Source: Arbacia lixula (Eukaryota; Echinodermata; Echinoidea; Arbacioida; Arbaciidae). From it: 64,000 nt of DNA. This document shows positions 1 to 12,126 of this stretch, in pieces. The notes beneath the pieces are model-generated. The model was not told the origin of the DNA, did not search any database, and saw only the letters and a list, made by a program, of their open reading frames with translations. How positions within the stretch are numbered: the stretch's first letter is position 1; each line of letters begins with the position of its first letter. Location of the stretch: NCBI GenBank assembly GCA_963669155.1, contig OZ022588.1:12639131-12703130 (forward strand). Direction: 5' to 3'. The translations under genes were made by a program, and so were the position numbers.

Positions 1-1067
1 CAAGATTAAAAAAAGGCTAGTTTTATAAATCATTTCATATTTTATCAACATATTTTATATTTCTAGCTACATTTGGTCTGAATGATAACCATAACAAAAA
101 GTTTGGTCTAGGATGGAAATAACCATTCATGTATTTATTCCAAATATTAATCAGTTCTCTAGCTCCACTTAACAATACTTTTTTATCCTTGAACAGATTT
201 TATCCCAAATCGAATCAGTTCACCTCTATGTTAGGTCTGTCCAAATTCACCAACCATACTTCCAAGTCATCACAATAACAAATATCCAATTGTACAGTCA
301 ATTTCGGGAAAGTTCATGAGATTATTTTGGCCCTGAATGTAGCTATTCACCCTTGTTTGGTGATCCATCTTTGTAATGATAGTTTTTACTCACTGGATGT
401 CAATCCATAATACATTGGTTACACTTCTCACAGGTCATCTACATAAATATAGGTGTTTTCGGGTACCAGGGTACCAAACTTCTTGATAATAACTTTCTTA
501 CCTTTGACCTGAAATTTAAACTATCTGTAAGATTGTGAATTTCAATTCCAATATTGCTTGAAAATCATTCCTATGAGGTTCCTTTTATTGTGAAAATGAG
601 CACAATTTGGACAAATTTAATGACCTTTGACCTCAGGTCTCGCTTTATTGGTTATTTCCATTTAAGGAATGATCTTTGTACAAAGTGAGGTAGAAATTAG
701 TTCATTGGGTTTTAGTTGTGAAAAAGCTTAATTTTTAATATAAGTCTGATTGGACACATTGATCTTTGACTTCTGACAGTTTTTAAATCAAATTTCATCA
801 TGTTGGTTCCTCTGTGTCTCAGGCTTTGTTTCATTTGTGAAAAAAATGCCCTCTTAGCAACTATTTTGCTTTCTGACCTTTGACCTTGGAAGGATATTTT
901 TTTTCTTCTCCACAGGTCACAACGGTTCTTTGAATTACACACAAGGTTTAAGTTTAGAGAATGTCTGTCCAAAGCTTCTACAGATATTCCTAATCACACA
1001 GATGGACAACCTAAGAACATAAAAACTCTAGTTCCTTTGTGTGGCGGAAGAACAGCGAGGTAATTAC

Positions 1068-4000
1068 CCTTCTTCAGTGGTACTTCCACGGTGATATCAA
1101 AGATTTTGAAGCCTCCTTCACTTCGTTCACCATTAATTAGAATCTCGTGAGCTGTAAAATAATGAAAAAAAATAATATCATACGCGTTATATTCTTTGCA
1201 CATTTTTCATGTTATCAGTTCAATACTGGAATCAAGAGTAGATTGTGTATGGTTCAGTTAAATAAATCCATGAAAATCTCTACTTCATGTTAAACAGAGC
1301 ACAAATTATGATTACTTACATGTATGTTGCGTGCTTATTATGTACTTCATCTAACTCTCTTTCTTGTGTCATTGCTACATCGAACATTATAATCTAAAGA
1401 TTTCACAAGCCTTGGTATATATATTCCAGAATATGTCAAGAAGCAGAAATAAGTTTTAGTATTCACTTTCCACTTTTGTGAAATCTTACAAATGAGACTC
1501 CCGAGAGAAAAAGGACTATGTTGAAATCATGATTTACCGTATCCATCTTGGCTTGCACACGCCGTCTGCTCCAGGACATCTTGGCTATAGCGAGCACCAC
1601 AATGATCAGTGCCACAGTAAGCTACAATGAAACAAGAGAAATCCTTTCCACTTTACCCTTTTTTATGTGGCTTGAATTCCAGATGATATAGCTTGGAAAT
1701 GTCTCACCAGTAAATTTAGATTTATCTATACCCCCATGCCTCTGCCCTCCCACCTCCTGCCAAGATGAATATGCCCAGGTCATGAAAATGTTTCTGCATT
1801 CCACTAATAAATGTATTTATTACATATCAAAGCAATCTATACATGAAGTGGAACAAATACATTTAAGCCTAGACATTTTAATGAAAATTGTTCAATAACC
1901 AGAAATATCAACACTACTAAGGATACAGAATTTCCAATGAAAGATTTCGTATTCAAAGGTACTTCTTCAAACACTGTAATATATGAATTTTGCACCATGA
2001 AGTAATTATTTTTTACATTGTTGAATATATATACTATTGAATATATATAACTATTAGTTATTTTCAAATTCTCACATAATCAATTTTTACTTTCACATGT
2101 ATAGAGACTATTTGAATGGTATTATGCGTCTCTAAGAATTGAATATTATTATTGTTATATACATATATATGCATTTAATTACATTCTTTATACATATATT
2201 CTACTAAAGAAGATTTCAAATTGCCCTTTGGCAAAAAGTCATTTTTTTTTCAAAAATGGGAGAGGCATTCCTTACGTCTGGAGCAGACACATGCACTTTC
2301 TGAGCACAGAGTCGACATCAGGGCACTTTCAGCATTGGGCTTGTAGAAGAGTGTGCAGGTTTCATCTGAGTTATCAACAGAACAGACCAAAGATGTTTAT
2401 TGCATCTCACACTCATTCAAATGAAACCACCATATTTCCCCACACAGTTAGCAAAAACGACATGAAGCGAAGGCAGGCTGCCAATCCTAAAACAACCATA
2501 ACTGCCTGTGATACAGCCAATGAACTTTGAGCATTATGCGACTGCAGGTGACAATGGTAGCAGTGAGCAAACTGTACCCTTGATTCAGCCTTTGTTTACA
2601 AATAAGCAGCAGCATAAAGCTAGCAAAAAATACACCCAATATTATCAAATGCTTGGAGTCACAGTGCCCAGGGGGGTATTCCGAAAAACGAACTTAGGAA
2701 ATATGTTGTTGTATCTCAGGGACTTTGGAAAAATTTTATCTTTTGGTATTCCGAAAAGCCAACTTAGGATGAAAGATAAAATTTGTATTCAAATGAGCTA
2801 GAGATAAAATTGTTATGTAAATGAGCCTCATAGAGACAACAATTTTAGATTAAGATTTAAGATTATCACAAGAATAATAATAGTTGAAATTTCACAAAAC
2901 CTGCTTCTAAAAATGTTCATAATTTGACTTTAATTCAATGTGTAAATTTCAGCTTGATTTGAGTTGTAATGATTGTTTCATCCCTTTTCAAAGTGTGGTA
3001 AGATTTTTTAACACACAATACATGGAGTCATATGTGGGATAATGACAGATAATAAAATAATTAACATTCTTCAACCGCAATCATCAATGTTTGTTTTAGC
3101 AGATTAGACCACAGAATAAGCAATCCATTTATCAATATGACATTATTTACTTTACTCCTCCACAGCATAAAAATTACACAAAATAATGGACACTTCTTTC
3201 AGAATAAACATTAATAAAAACATATATACCTGGATCATAGTAGTCATAGACATGAACAGCTACTGGCTGTATGTTGCCTACAATAGCTTCAGGTTTTGCA
3301 TTGAACCGGAAGCAGATGCTGCGGTCATTAGGAATCTGGATGGAAAATCAATATATCATGATAACCGATAAAATATGACTTTATCATTTGATATCATCTT
3401 ATCGAAGCAAGAAAAACAACACTTCAACCACGACTTTTAAACTAGAAAGAAGAGAAACTATTAAGAAAAGCAGTCACTAGGAATCTGTGGGGAAAATCAA
3501 TATATCATGATGACCGGTTAAATAAGGAAAATGACGCACCTGATGGCCTCATATCATTTGACCTTTTGACCCCTAGGTGACCTTTTACCTCATCATCCTC
3601 ATCAACACACATGTGGTATTACCCAAGGCTCATTTGCATAAAGTATATGATGCAGAAATAAAGAAATGAGAGCAAGTTAAACCAAAAATTTAAGAAAAAT
3701 GATGCACCTGGCCTCATATCATTTGACCTTTTGACCCCTAGGTGATCTTTGACCTCATCATCTTCATCAACACATATGTGGTATTACCCAAAGCTCATTT
3801 GTACCAAGTATGAACACAACTGATGCGGACATATGGAAATGAGAGCAAGTTAAAGCAGAACTTTAAACTTTTTGTAACAGATTAACAGTCTAACAGGAAA
3901 AGTGATTACTATAGGTCTCAGCCACACTTTGTTCAGGCGAGACGAAGAGAGTATTTGCAAATTTTGATGGATGAGTGATGGAGGGACAACATTAGTTTAT

Positions 4001-4453
4001 GCCTCATCACAGGAAAAACATTACATTTGAAGAATTCCTCTCCTTACGGGGTTCAAGCTCAAAAACAAAATTCAGAGACCGCTTCATATCTTGGTGCCCT
4101 AGGATTGTAGTGATATTAGGTGATGCAATTCCCCTCAGTGTAGTCTCTCACTGTATGAATGTGAAACAACACTAAAGAGAGATATAGATGTTTCCAGTGA
4201 TTTTTTTTGTACCAATGTGTTATACATTAGCCCCTTTTGAACAAAAAAAATATTGTTCTCTCATGAGTTTTTCACTTTCCCTTTAGAAAAATAATTTTGT
4301 TGAAATTTCTAAGAAACTACTAAAGTTGATATATATCTCTGCAAATAATAGATATGGATTGAACACCTGTCGTGTGCTTACCTCATTTGCATAGAAGACA
4401 ACTGATCGATCACTCAGCTCATAGGATGAAATGAGTTCACTTTCATTCACAAT
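1068..4453 (-). CDS. C3-like: C3-like copy: MG8/C345C exons on minus strand
   Basis: Exons in transcription order: 4382-4453, 3230-3335, 2276-2365, 1538-1621, 1068-1151. Each has the same length and phase as its right-arm partner (45854-45925, 48264-48369, 49234-49323, 49979-50062, 50449-50532). Visible residue differences are IPND for IPSD and CFRF for CFQF. The last two exons of the gene would lie beyond the left edge. Confidence 0.88.
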
Positions 4454-5406
4454 CTAGAAATTAAAAAGAAGATATTTCCACTTTGAAACTTCAGGATTTC
4501 CACCTTTACAACATATGAATAGAAAATCATCTGCCCAACACAACCCAACATTTCCTTTCAAAAGCCCCAATATACAAGCAAAGACAACTTGCAAAGCAAT
4601 GAATATTGTATTGAATATTGCATGTATGTCAAAGTGCCCAGACAAGACAGAGGACTGGATAGTGACACCATCATACCCGTAAAAGCGATGAAAGACCATA
4701 GAGTGTGTAGAGCCATCATGGATCAAGAATACCACTCAAACTAAGCAAGTAAGCTAGCAAGTTTATTGCTCCCTATATAGACTATTATACTTCCATGCAC
4801 ATTTGACCCTACTATGTAACTTGTTGGGATCCTGTGTGACAATCCACTTTTGGGCCTAAGAATATTGTATGCAGAATCTCGGAGTCTGTAATATCTATGG
4901 TAATACGTGCAGGAGCAGTTTCAAGTCATTGCACCCCCTTCCCCAAAATATTTTGGGGTGTTTGTTCTGATCTTATCTCTAATATTGTTGTATCTTTGCA
5001 CATACACCAAAGTTGGTGTTCTGAAAATTGTCTAATCTTCTGCCTTTGTTGTTGTATCTTTTTATGTCTTTCCTCCTTTTAGGTGATGTGTAATTCGCAG
5101 ACATGCATGCGCGCACTTCAGAGCCTTAGAAATAGTTTTTGATTGGCTGAAAGACTTAGGCCCCCTTTACATTAAATCAATGTTTAATGCTTTCAAATAT
5201 ATAAGAGAGAGGGTTCTTAGAGGGATACAACTTTAAGTATATTAACTTCCAACAATATAAGGACTCTATTATCTCAGAATGATACAATAAAGGTTAAAAC
5301 AAGAGATAAGACAATTTCTCAGAATGTCCCCATGGAGTCCACAAAATGCAATTTTTCTAAGGGAAAGTTAATGTATATATCCAAACCTTTATTAAACACA
5401 ACAGAA

Positions 5407-6856
5407 AAAGTAAGTTCCCCCCCCCCCCCCAACATTACGAAAATTTGTGTTTAATAACAGATCTCCTCTGACACCCCAATTTCAAATTCCAAGCTTCTCT
5501 CACTGCCCCCCCCCCCCCATCCCATATCAGCAGGAATGGTAATCCTTAAGTAAACACCCACACACTCTCCCAGATAATCCACCTTCCCCCCAAGGAGAAA
5601 TGACCTTCATACGGCCAGGCAGAGGGAGAGAGAGAGGTATTTTTTTTACTTACTGTTATTTCGGCAATTGTGGGTCATTTTGCATCGTTCAAAATTTTAT
5701 TTCAATCTTCATCAAATTTTTGAATCGTTTTTTGACATGCTAATGTCCTAAAAGTAATATAATACAAAGTCATTATTTCAAGATTACTTCCAGCCAGGAA
5801 GCTCTTAATAGTTTGTTTATCCTATTACGTAAGAAGGACAGCTGCAATCTCACTCCACGCTGTTCATCAGCCTGTTGCGGTTTCCAGTGCGGTGTTTGTT
5901 CGGCTCTTATCAGCAGCTGCAGTCGACCCCACCCCAGTTTAAACGAGAAAAACTCAACTTTCCCCCAAAACTGAAAATGGGGTGTCAATGCCCCACTTGA
6001 ATTCCCATTGACTTACACGCAAGGCCTTATCAGCAGTCAAATGAACCCCACCCCAGTTTAAACGAGAGAATTGAAGCTCTCCCAAAATCTGAAATTGGGG
6101 TTTCAGATTCCCCACCTGACCTCCCATTGACATAACACACAGGGCAATGGGGTTCCTGTGTTATAAGCTGGTGGGGGATTTTTTAAACACAGGATTCACG
6201 TAATGAAAGCAAAATAACATAATAATAAAATCACATTTATGCATTTAGTCATGCATGAGTGGGTAAATTTTAAAGGAAAAAGTGTCACTTTTCAAAAGTC
6301 ACAAGGGTACTTGTTCATGCCGTTTTAACAATACATTTTGTCATTTTTTGTGTGATTTTTAACGTGTTTTCCCTCAACCATGACACAAAAATGACTTATG
6401 TTTACATGTACATAACAGGTCATGTTACATCTTTGTCAAAATATCCAGAGCTTTATTTTTTCACCAAAATAAATCTTTTTAAAAGTTCCAACCTCAAGAG
6501 GGATGAGTATTTGTTAAACAGTGCTCACTCAACCAGAACAATGGGTTAAGTGTCGGGATAGGTGTTAGTGCATCGAGAGGTCGATGATAAACATTGAAAG
6601 GACATAAATTATACACCAGAAATGGAATTCATCAAAAATTAAGACATGTCAGAATCCCAAAATTACCCTTGTGACTTTTAAAAGTGACATTTTTGCCTTT
6701 AAAATTTGCCCACTCATGCATGACTAATTGGATTAATGTGATTTTCAGACATAAGTTAGTCAATAAGTTAAGGAACAATCCTGCAAAATTATTTTGCCCA
6801 AAACCTCTTCGATAAAAGGTTATGCTATTTTGCTTAGGGGGAGACTTACTTTTTTT
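5407..6856. mobile_element. TIR element AAGTAAGT..., left arm, carrying nested insert
   Basis: Left-arm partner of 43618-44300. Its terminal AAGTAAGTTCCCCC block (5407-5430) is separated from the rest (6207-6856) by the nested 5434-6206 element. Confidence 0.65.
5434..6206. mobile_element. Non-autonomous element present only in left arm
   Basis: About 770 bp between CATTACGAAAATTTGTGTTT and the roughly inverted AAACACAGGATTCACGTAATG. Inside are repeated CCCCACCCCAGTTTAAACGA and ATTCCCATTGACTTACAC motifs. The right arm lacks it (poly-G run directly followed by AACTTACTTTT near 44270-44285). Confidence 0.65.
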
Positions 6857-7505
6857 TGTTGTGTTTATATAGATGTTGGCTGCCGTTGAAGGAAACATCA
6901 CTTGTGGTACGACAACAAAGCCAACATCTAATATATCATTCAGATTAGTCTACCGAACATTTAGTCTAACATATACTTGGAAAATGTGTCCAAATATGTC
7001 ACTCCACCTCGCGTCGGTAGGCCCGCTGCATGTGTGGTTAAAACACGCACGCAACATATCACATACACACACAGGCTAGGCTGGTAGAGCATGCCCGGTA
7101 CAGTGCGCATAACAAGAGGGATATGAACACAGCGCATCTATCAGCACGTATCAGCGCGTTAACTTGCGTGCAAAATGTTTCCCTATGGAAACATAGCACT
7201 AGTATCGGTGTTATCATGATTATGTTGACGGGTAAAACGATGTTTGCGGGCAACATACTGATTTGTCTTGCTGAAACGTGACCGCATTCAACCAATCGGT
7301 AATCAATACTAGACTAACCTGAATAATTACGTGTATATTGCCCATGTAGATGCAATTTTGTTTAATCATTATTAATACATTTCTAATTTTGAATGATGTT
7401 TCTACCATTCAAACACAAATCTGTGAAGATTTAAGAACATGTAGCTTCATCATAGGCACACAATAAACTGCAATCATGGAATGGGTAAAATAAAAATGTT
7501 TATAC

Positions 7506-9284
7506 CCTTTTGAGGTCCTTGGTCACTGCGATAAATCCAGAGTACAGTCCCACGTCAATGATGCTCATGTGCGTTGTATGCGCAGTATTCAAATACCTAG
7601 ACAATAAAAAGATGGGAGTTATTTATAAATCTTATGATTAAATGGTACCAGGGTTGGTCCCAATCAGTCTGGAGACTGCCTTGTGAGGGATGTGTCAATC
7701 ATAGCCCAAGTCACAGGCAACAGATATATTCTGTTCATATTGTACCCTGTTCATATTGTACACTGTGCATATTGTACCCTGTTCATATAGTACCCTGTGC
7801 ATATTGTACCCTGTTCATATAGTACCCTGTTCATATTGTACCCTGTTCATATTGTACCCTGTTCATATTGTACACTGTGCATATTGTACCCTGTTCATAT
7901 AGTACCCTGTGCATATTGTACCCTGTTCATATTGTACCCTGTGCATATTGTACCCTGTACACATTGTACCCTGTTCATATTGTACCCTGTTCATATTGTA
8001 CCCTGTGCATATTGTACCCTGTGCATATTGTACCCTGTGCATCTTGTACCCTGTTCATATTGTACCCTGTGCATATTGTACCCTGTGCATATTGTACCCT
8101 GTTCATATTGTACCCTGTTCATATTGTACCCTGTGCATATTGTACCCTGTGCATATTGTACACTGTGCATATTGTACCCTGTTCATATTGTACCCTGTTC
8201 ATATTGTACACTGTGCATATTGTAACCTGTTCATATTGTACACTGTGCTACAAACAAGTGTCTATTGTTCATGCAATCTGAGATTTTTACCAAACAATAA
8301 CAACGTAAGAAAACAGACTGGCAAATAAGAATGGCTCATTAACATTAATCACTGTTATATGCAGTTCCTTGCAGAAGCTAAAAAATAAAGAACAGTCACA
8401 ATTGTATGTGTATATTCACCTGGCACAAAAGCTGATCTCCAGATGGTCAACTGAGTTGTCTGGCCTGTATGCTTCTGTGGCGCTGATGCTGATGTTGAAT
8501 GGACATACATCCTCGTCTCCTTTCTCAGTATTGTAGCGGAGCTCAACCTTGAACAGAATGAAGAGGATTAGCATCATCATAGCGCAGTCAGAATCAGAAA
8601 CTCTTGTTAAGAGATTTCAGGACGAATTAAAGAGACGTTTTTGTTATAATATGGAAACACAAAAACTTTTTTTGTCAGAGACCTCCATCAATCAAACTGT
8701 ATCCTTTTATTAGATACCCAATCATACTGTGACTATTGTAACAGTACATGTATTTAATAAATAAATAAATGTGGATTTTCACAATGATTAGAGGTGCATC
8801 ATTCATTTGTTAATGCGATACAGTTGAAATGCTGCTATCATTTATAAAACACAATTGAGCAACAATATTATGTTTCACAGTAAGGTTCACATTAAATGTA
8901 AATTCATATTCTGCCACTACCAAAAAATAAATCTCAATTTTAACCCATTACCATGGAAATCATACACATACACAGCAATAAATACCCATTTCAACCTGTC
9001 CCCTACAATCTAGGTTCTGATTCCATTTCAAGCACTTTCTAAATAATAAATCAATGGCATTGATATGTATAATGTCAGTACTTAAATCTTTACCCTCCCA
9101 TCCAAAGGAGCTTTGTATGTGCAACTCCAAACCTCTCAATTTGCTTCATATTTTATTCTTTACAGTATATGAGGGTCTGTGCCATTGCAGTCCATAAAAC
9201 AAATTGCTGAATGCTTACATTAGCGCGGGCAACTCCTTCACCAGAAGATCGTACGCGGAGTCGTTCTCCAATCGACTCGGTTAC
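7506..9284 (-). CDS. C3-like: C3-like copy: CUB/MG8 exons on minus strand
   Basis: Exons 9219-9284, 8420-8547 and 7506-7596, partners of 41358-41423, 42065-42192 and 42871-42961. Lengths and splice borders are conserved. Residue differences include ISISATEAY for ISIRATEAY and SGFIAVTKDL for SGFMAVSKDL. Confidence 0.88.
7730..8248. repeat. 15-bp tandem array, left-arm allele
   Basis: About 35 units of TTCATATTGTACCCT/GTGCATATTGTACCC type. Because the period is a multiple of three and has no stop in the + frames, it opens long reading frames (HIVPC repeats) that are artefacts. Confidence 0.92.
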
Positions 9285-9523
9285 CTAACATAAAGAAACA
9301 TGCTAGAAATATTACAAATACCGCAACAACAGAAAAAAACATCCTTCACAAGAAATTCATCCTTGCCTGCAAGCATTTATCAATTCTTGGCACAATTCTG
9401 TGTATCCATGATATCTACAGTCATTTCATCAAGTTTAAAGTTGATTTGTTTCCATAACTCATGAGAGCATGGAAGTTGTAAGGTCAAATAAAATCTGCCA
9501 TTCTCTGATGACAACATGATAAT

Positions 9524-10711
9524 ACAAGGCATTAGCAATATTGTGTCTCGCCCACTTGCGAAAATAACCAGAAATATCGCGATCTCCGTTGCTACGCAAA
9601 AGAAAACTGAAACAAACAAATAAGCAACTTTAAACAGACAACATCAACATCAGGTGCAAAATAGTGACTTTGAATAAATTTGCATAAATGTGCATGAGTA
9701 ATGTTTGCCTAAATCTAATGCTCACACATGCTCACACAATTCTGTGCACAAGTTAGGAAGCCTTCACCAAGAGTCTTGCAAGTAAACTTTAATGTATGAC
9801 CTCAAATGACCTTTGACCGTATCATGTGACCTCTTACAGCACAATAACATGCAGGTGCCCCCAGTGCATCCATCATCCAAGTTTGATTGCCATTGTAGCA
9901 ACATGTGATGAGTTATGTGTGATAAGAGAGTCTTGCAAGTAAACTTTAACGTATGACCTCAAATGACCTTTGACCTTATCCTGTGACCTCCAACGCCACC
10001 ATAACATGAAGGTACCCCCAGTGCATCTATGACCCAAGTTAGGTTGTAATCCAAGCAACCTATGTGAAGTTATTTGTCAAAAGAGAGTCTTGCAGGTAAA
10101 CTTTAACGTATGACCTCAAATGACCTTTGACCTTATCCTGTGACCTCCAACAGCACCATAACATGTAGGTACCCCCAGTGCATCTATGACCCAAGTTAGG
10201 TTGTAATCCAAGCAACCCATGTGAAGTTATTTGTCAAAAGAGAGTCTTGCAGGTAAACTTTAACGTATGACCTCAAATGACCTTTGACCTTATCCTGTGA
10301 CCTCCAACAGCACCATAACATGAAGGTACCCCCAGTGCATCTATGACCCAAGTTAGGTTGTAATCCAAGCAACCTATGTGAAGTTATTTGTCAAAAGAGA
10401 GTCTTGCAGGTAAACTTTAACGTATGACCTCAAATGACCTTTGACCTTATCCTGTGACCTCCAACGCCACCATAACATGAAGGTACCCCCAGTGCATCTA
10501 TGACCCAAGTTAGGTTGTAATCCAAGCAACCCATGTGAAGTTATGGATCATAAGAGAGTCTTGCAGGTAAACTTTAACATTTGTGACGGACGACGGACGA
10601 CGGACGACGGACGACGGACGGACGACGGACGACGGACGGACGACGGACGGACGACGGACGGACGCCATTTGGATCCCTTAGTCTCGCCTTCACCTCCGGT
10701 GGGCGAGACAA
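9524..10711 (-). mobile_element. Helentron/HINE-like element, family B (left arm only)
   Basis: Read on the minus strand it begins with a hairpin (GTCTCGCCCACCGG, then GGTGAAGGCGAGAC) and a GTCC/GTCGTCC microsatellite. About five units of 157 bp follow, each with AGGTCAAAGGTCA and often a further AGGTCA four bases on. It closes with the inverted GTGGGCGAGACA and CAATATTGCTAATGCCTTG. The right arm has the empty site (CATTTTATTATC near 41133), consistent with insertion between T and T and no target duplication. Confidence 0.68.
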
Positions 10712-10893
10712 AAATGAAGTGGTTTGAGAGATGAAACACTGCATGGGTTTCATTATTGATGCTCTATTTGTTAATCTAGGAGCACACTGCTCAAAAGCTT
10801 GAGGGTTGATGATAAATGTATGACATCTTACTGTATGCGAGGGCACATATAAGTTGAGAGCTCACACTGATGATAATTCCTATCATAAATCAA

Positions 10894-12120
10894 AATAGGG
10901 TAGGAAGGGGCATATACTAATGGGGTAGGAAGGGGCATATTACACAGGGTAAGAAGGGGCATATACTGAAAGGGTAGGTAGGGGCATATACTAATAGGGT
11001 AGGAAGGGGCATATTACACAGGGTAAGAAGGGGCATACACTGAAAGGGTAGGTAGGGGCATATACTAAAAGGTAGAAAGGGGCAATATACTAATGGGCTA
11101 CGAAGGGGCATATACTATCAGGTAGAAAGGGGCATATAGGAAGGGGCATATGCTAATGGGGTAGAAAGGCGCATATACTAATGGGGTAGGAAGGGGAATA
11201 TACTACTAGGGTAGGAAGGGGCATACCGGTATACTCATGGAGTACGATGGAGCATATACTAATGGGGTTGGAAGGGGCACATACTAACACTAATGGGATA
11301 GGAGGGGGAACATACTATCAGGTAAAAAGGGGCACATACTCATGGGGTATGAAGGGGCATATACTAATGAGGTAGGAAGGGGAATATACTAATGGGGTAG
11401 GAAGGGGAATACCGGTATACTCATGGAGTAGGAAGGAGCAAATACTAATGGGGTAGGAGGGGGCATATACTAATACTAATGAGGTTGGAAGGGGCATATA
11501 CTAATACTAATGGGATAGGAGGGGGAACATACTATCAGGTAAAAAGGGGCACATACTCATGGGGTATGAAGGGGCATATACTAATGAGGTAGGAAGGGGA
11601 ATATACTAATGGGGTAGGAAGGGGAATACCGGTATACTCATGGAGTAGGAAGGAGCAAATGTTAATGGGGTAGGAGGGGGCATATACTAATACTAATGGG
11701 GTTGGAAGGGGCATATACTAATACTAATGGGATAGGAGGGGGAACATACTATCAGGTAAAAAAGGGCACATACTCATGGGGTATGAAGGGGCATATACTA
11801 ATGAGGTAGGAAGGGGAATATATTAATGAGGTATAAAGGGGAATATATTAATGGAGTAGGAAGGAGCATATACCATCAGGTAGAAAGGGGCATATACTAA
11901 TGGGGTAGGAAGGGGCATATACTAATGGGGTAGGAAGGGGCATATACTAATGGGGTAGGAAGGGGCATATACTAATGGGGTAGGAAGGGGCATATAGTTA
12001 CAGGGTAGGAAGGGGCATATATTAATGGGGTAGAAAGGGGCATATACTAATGGGGTTAGAAGGAGCATATATTAATGGGGTAGGAAGGCGCATATACTAA
12101 CAGGGTAGGAAGGGGAATAT
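10894..12120. repeat. 25-bp minisatellite, left-arm allele
   Basis: Same array as 40067-40946 but about 1,225 bp long, with three higher-order blocks starting near 11335, 11552 and 11768. Confidence 0.88.
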
Positions 12121-12126
12121 ACTTAC

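Noticed and set aside
2228-2801. Two ~100-codon + strand frames mirrored at 48798-49371
   Set aside because: They are antisense to the C345C anchor exon and its intron; the exon strand carries the C3 match.
7730-8248. CRISPR array
   Set aside because: Units are contiguous 15-mers without unique spacers, in an animal intron.
7797-8328. Long overlapping reading frames of HIVPC/YCTLFIL repeats (also 42284-42711)
   Set aside because: They come from a 15-bp tandem array whose period is a multiple of three. All three frames are open, lengths differ between arms, and they lie in an intron.
10917-11111. Pro/Leu-rich frame (PFLPFSICPYLPF...)
   Set aside because: Translation of the 25-bp minisatellite.
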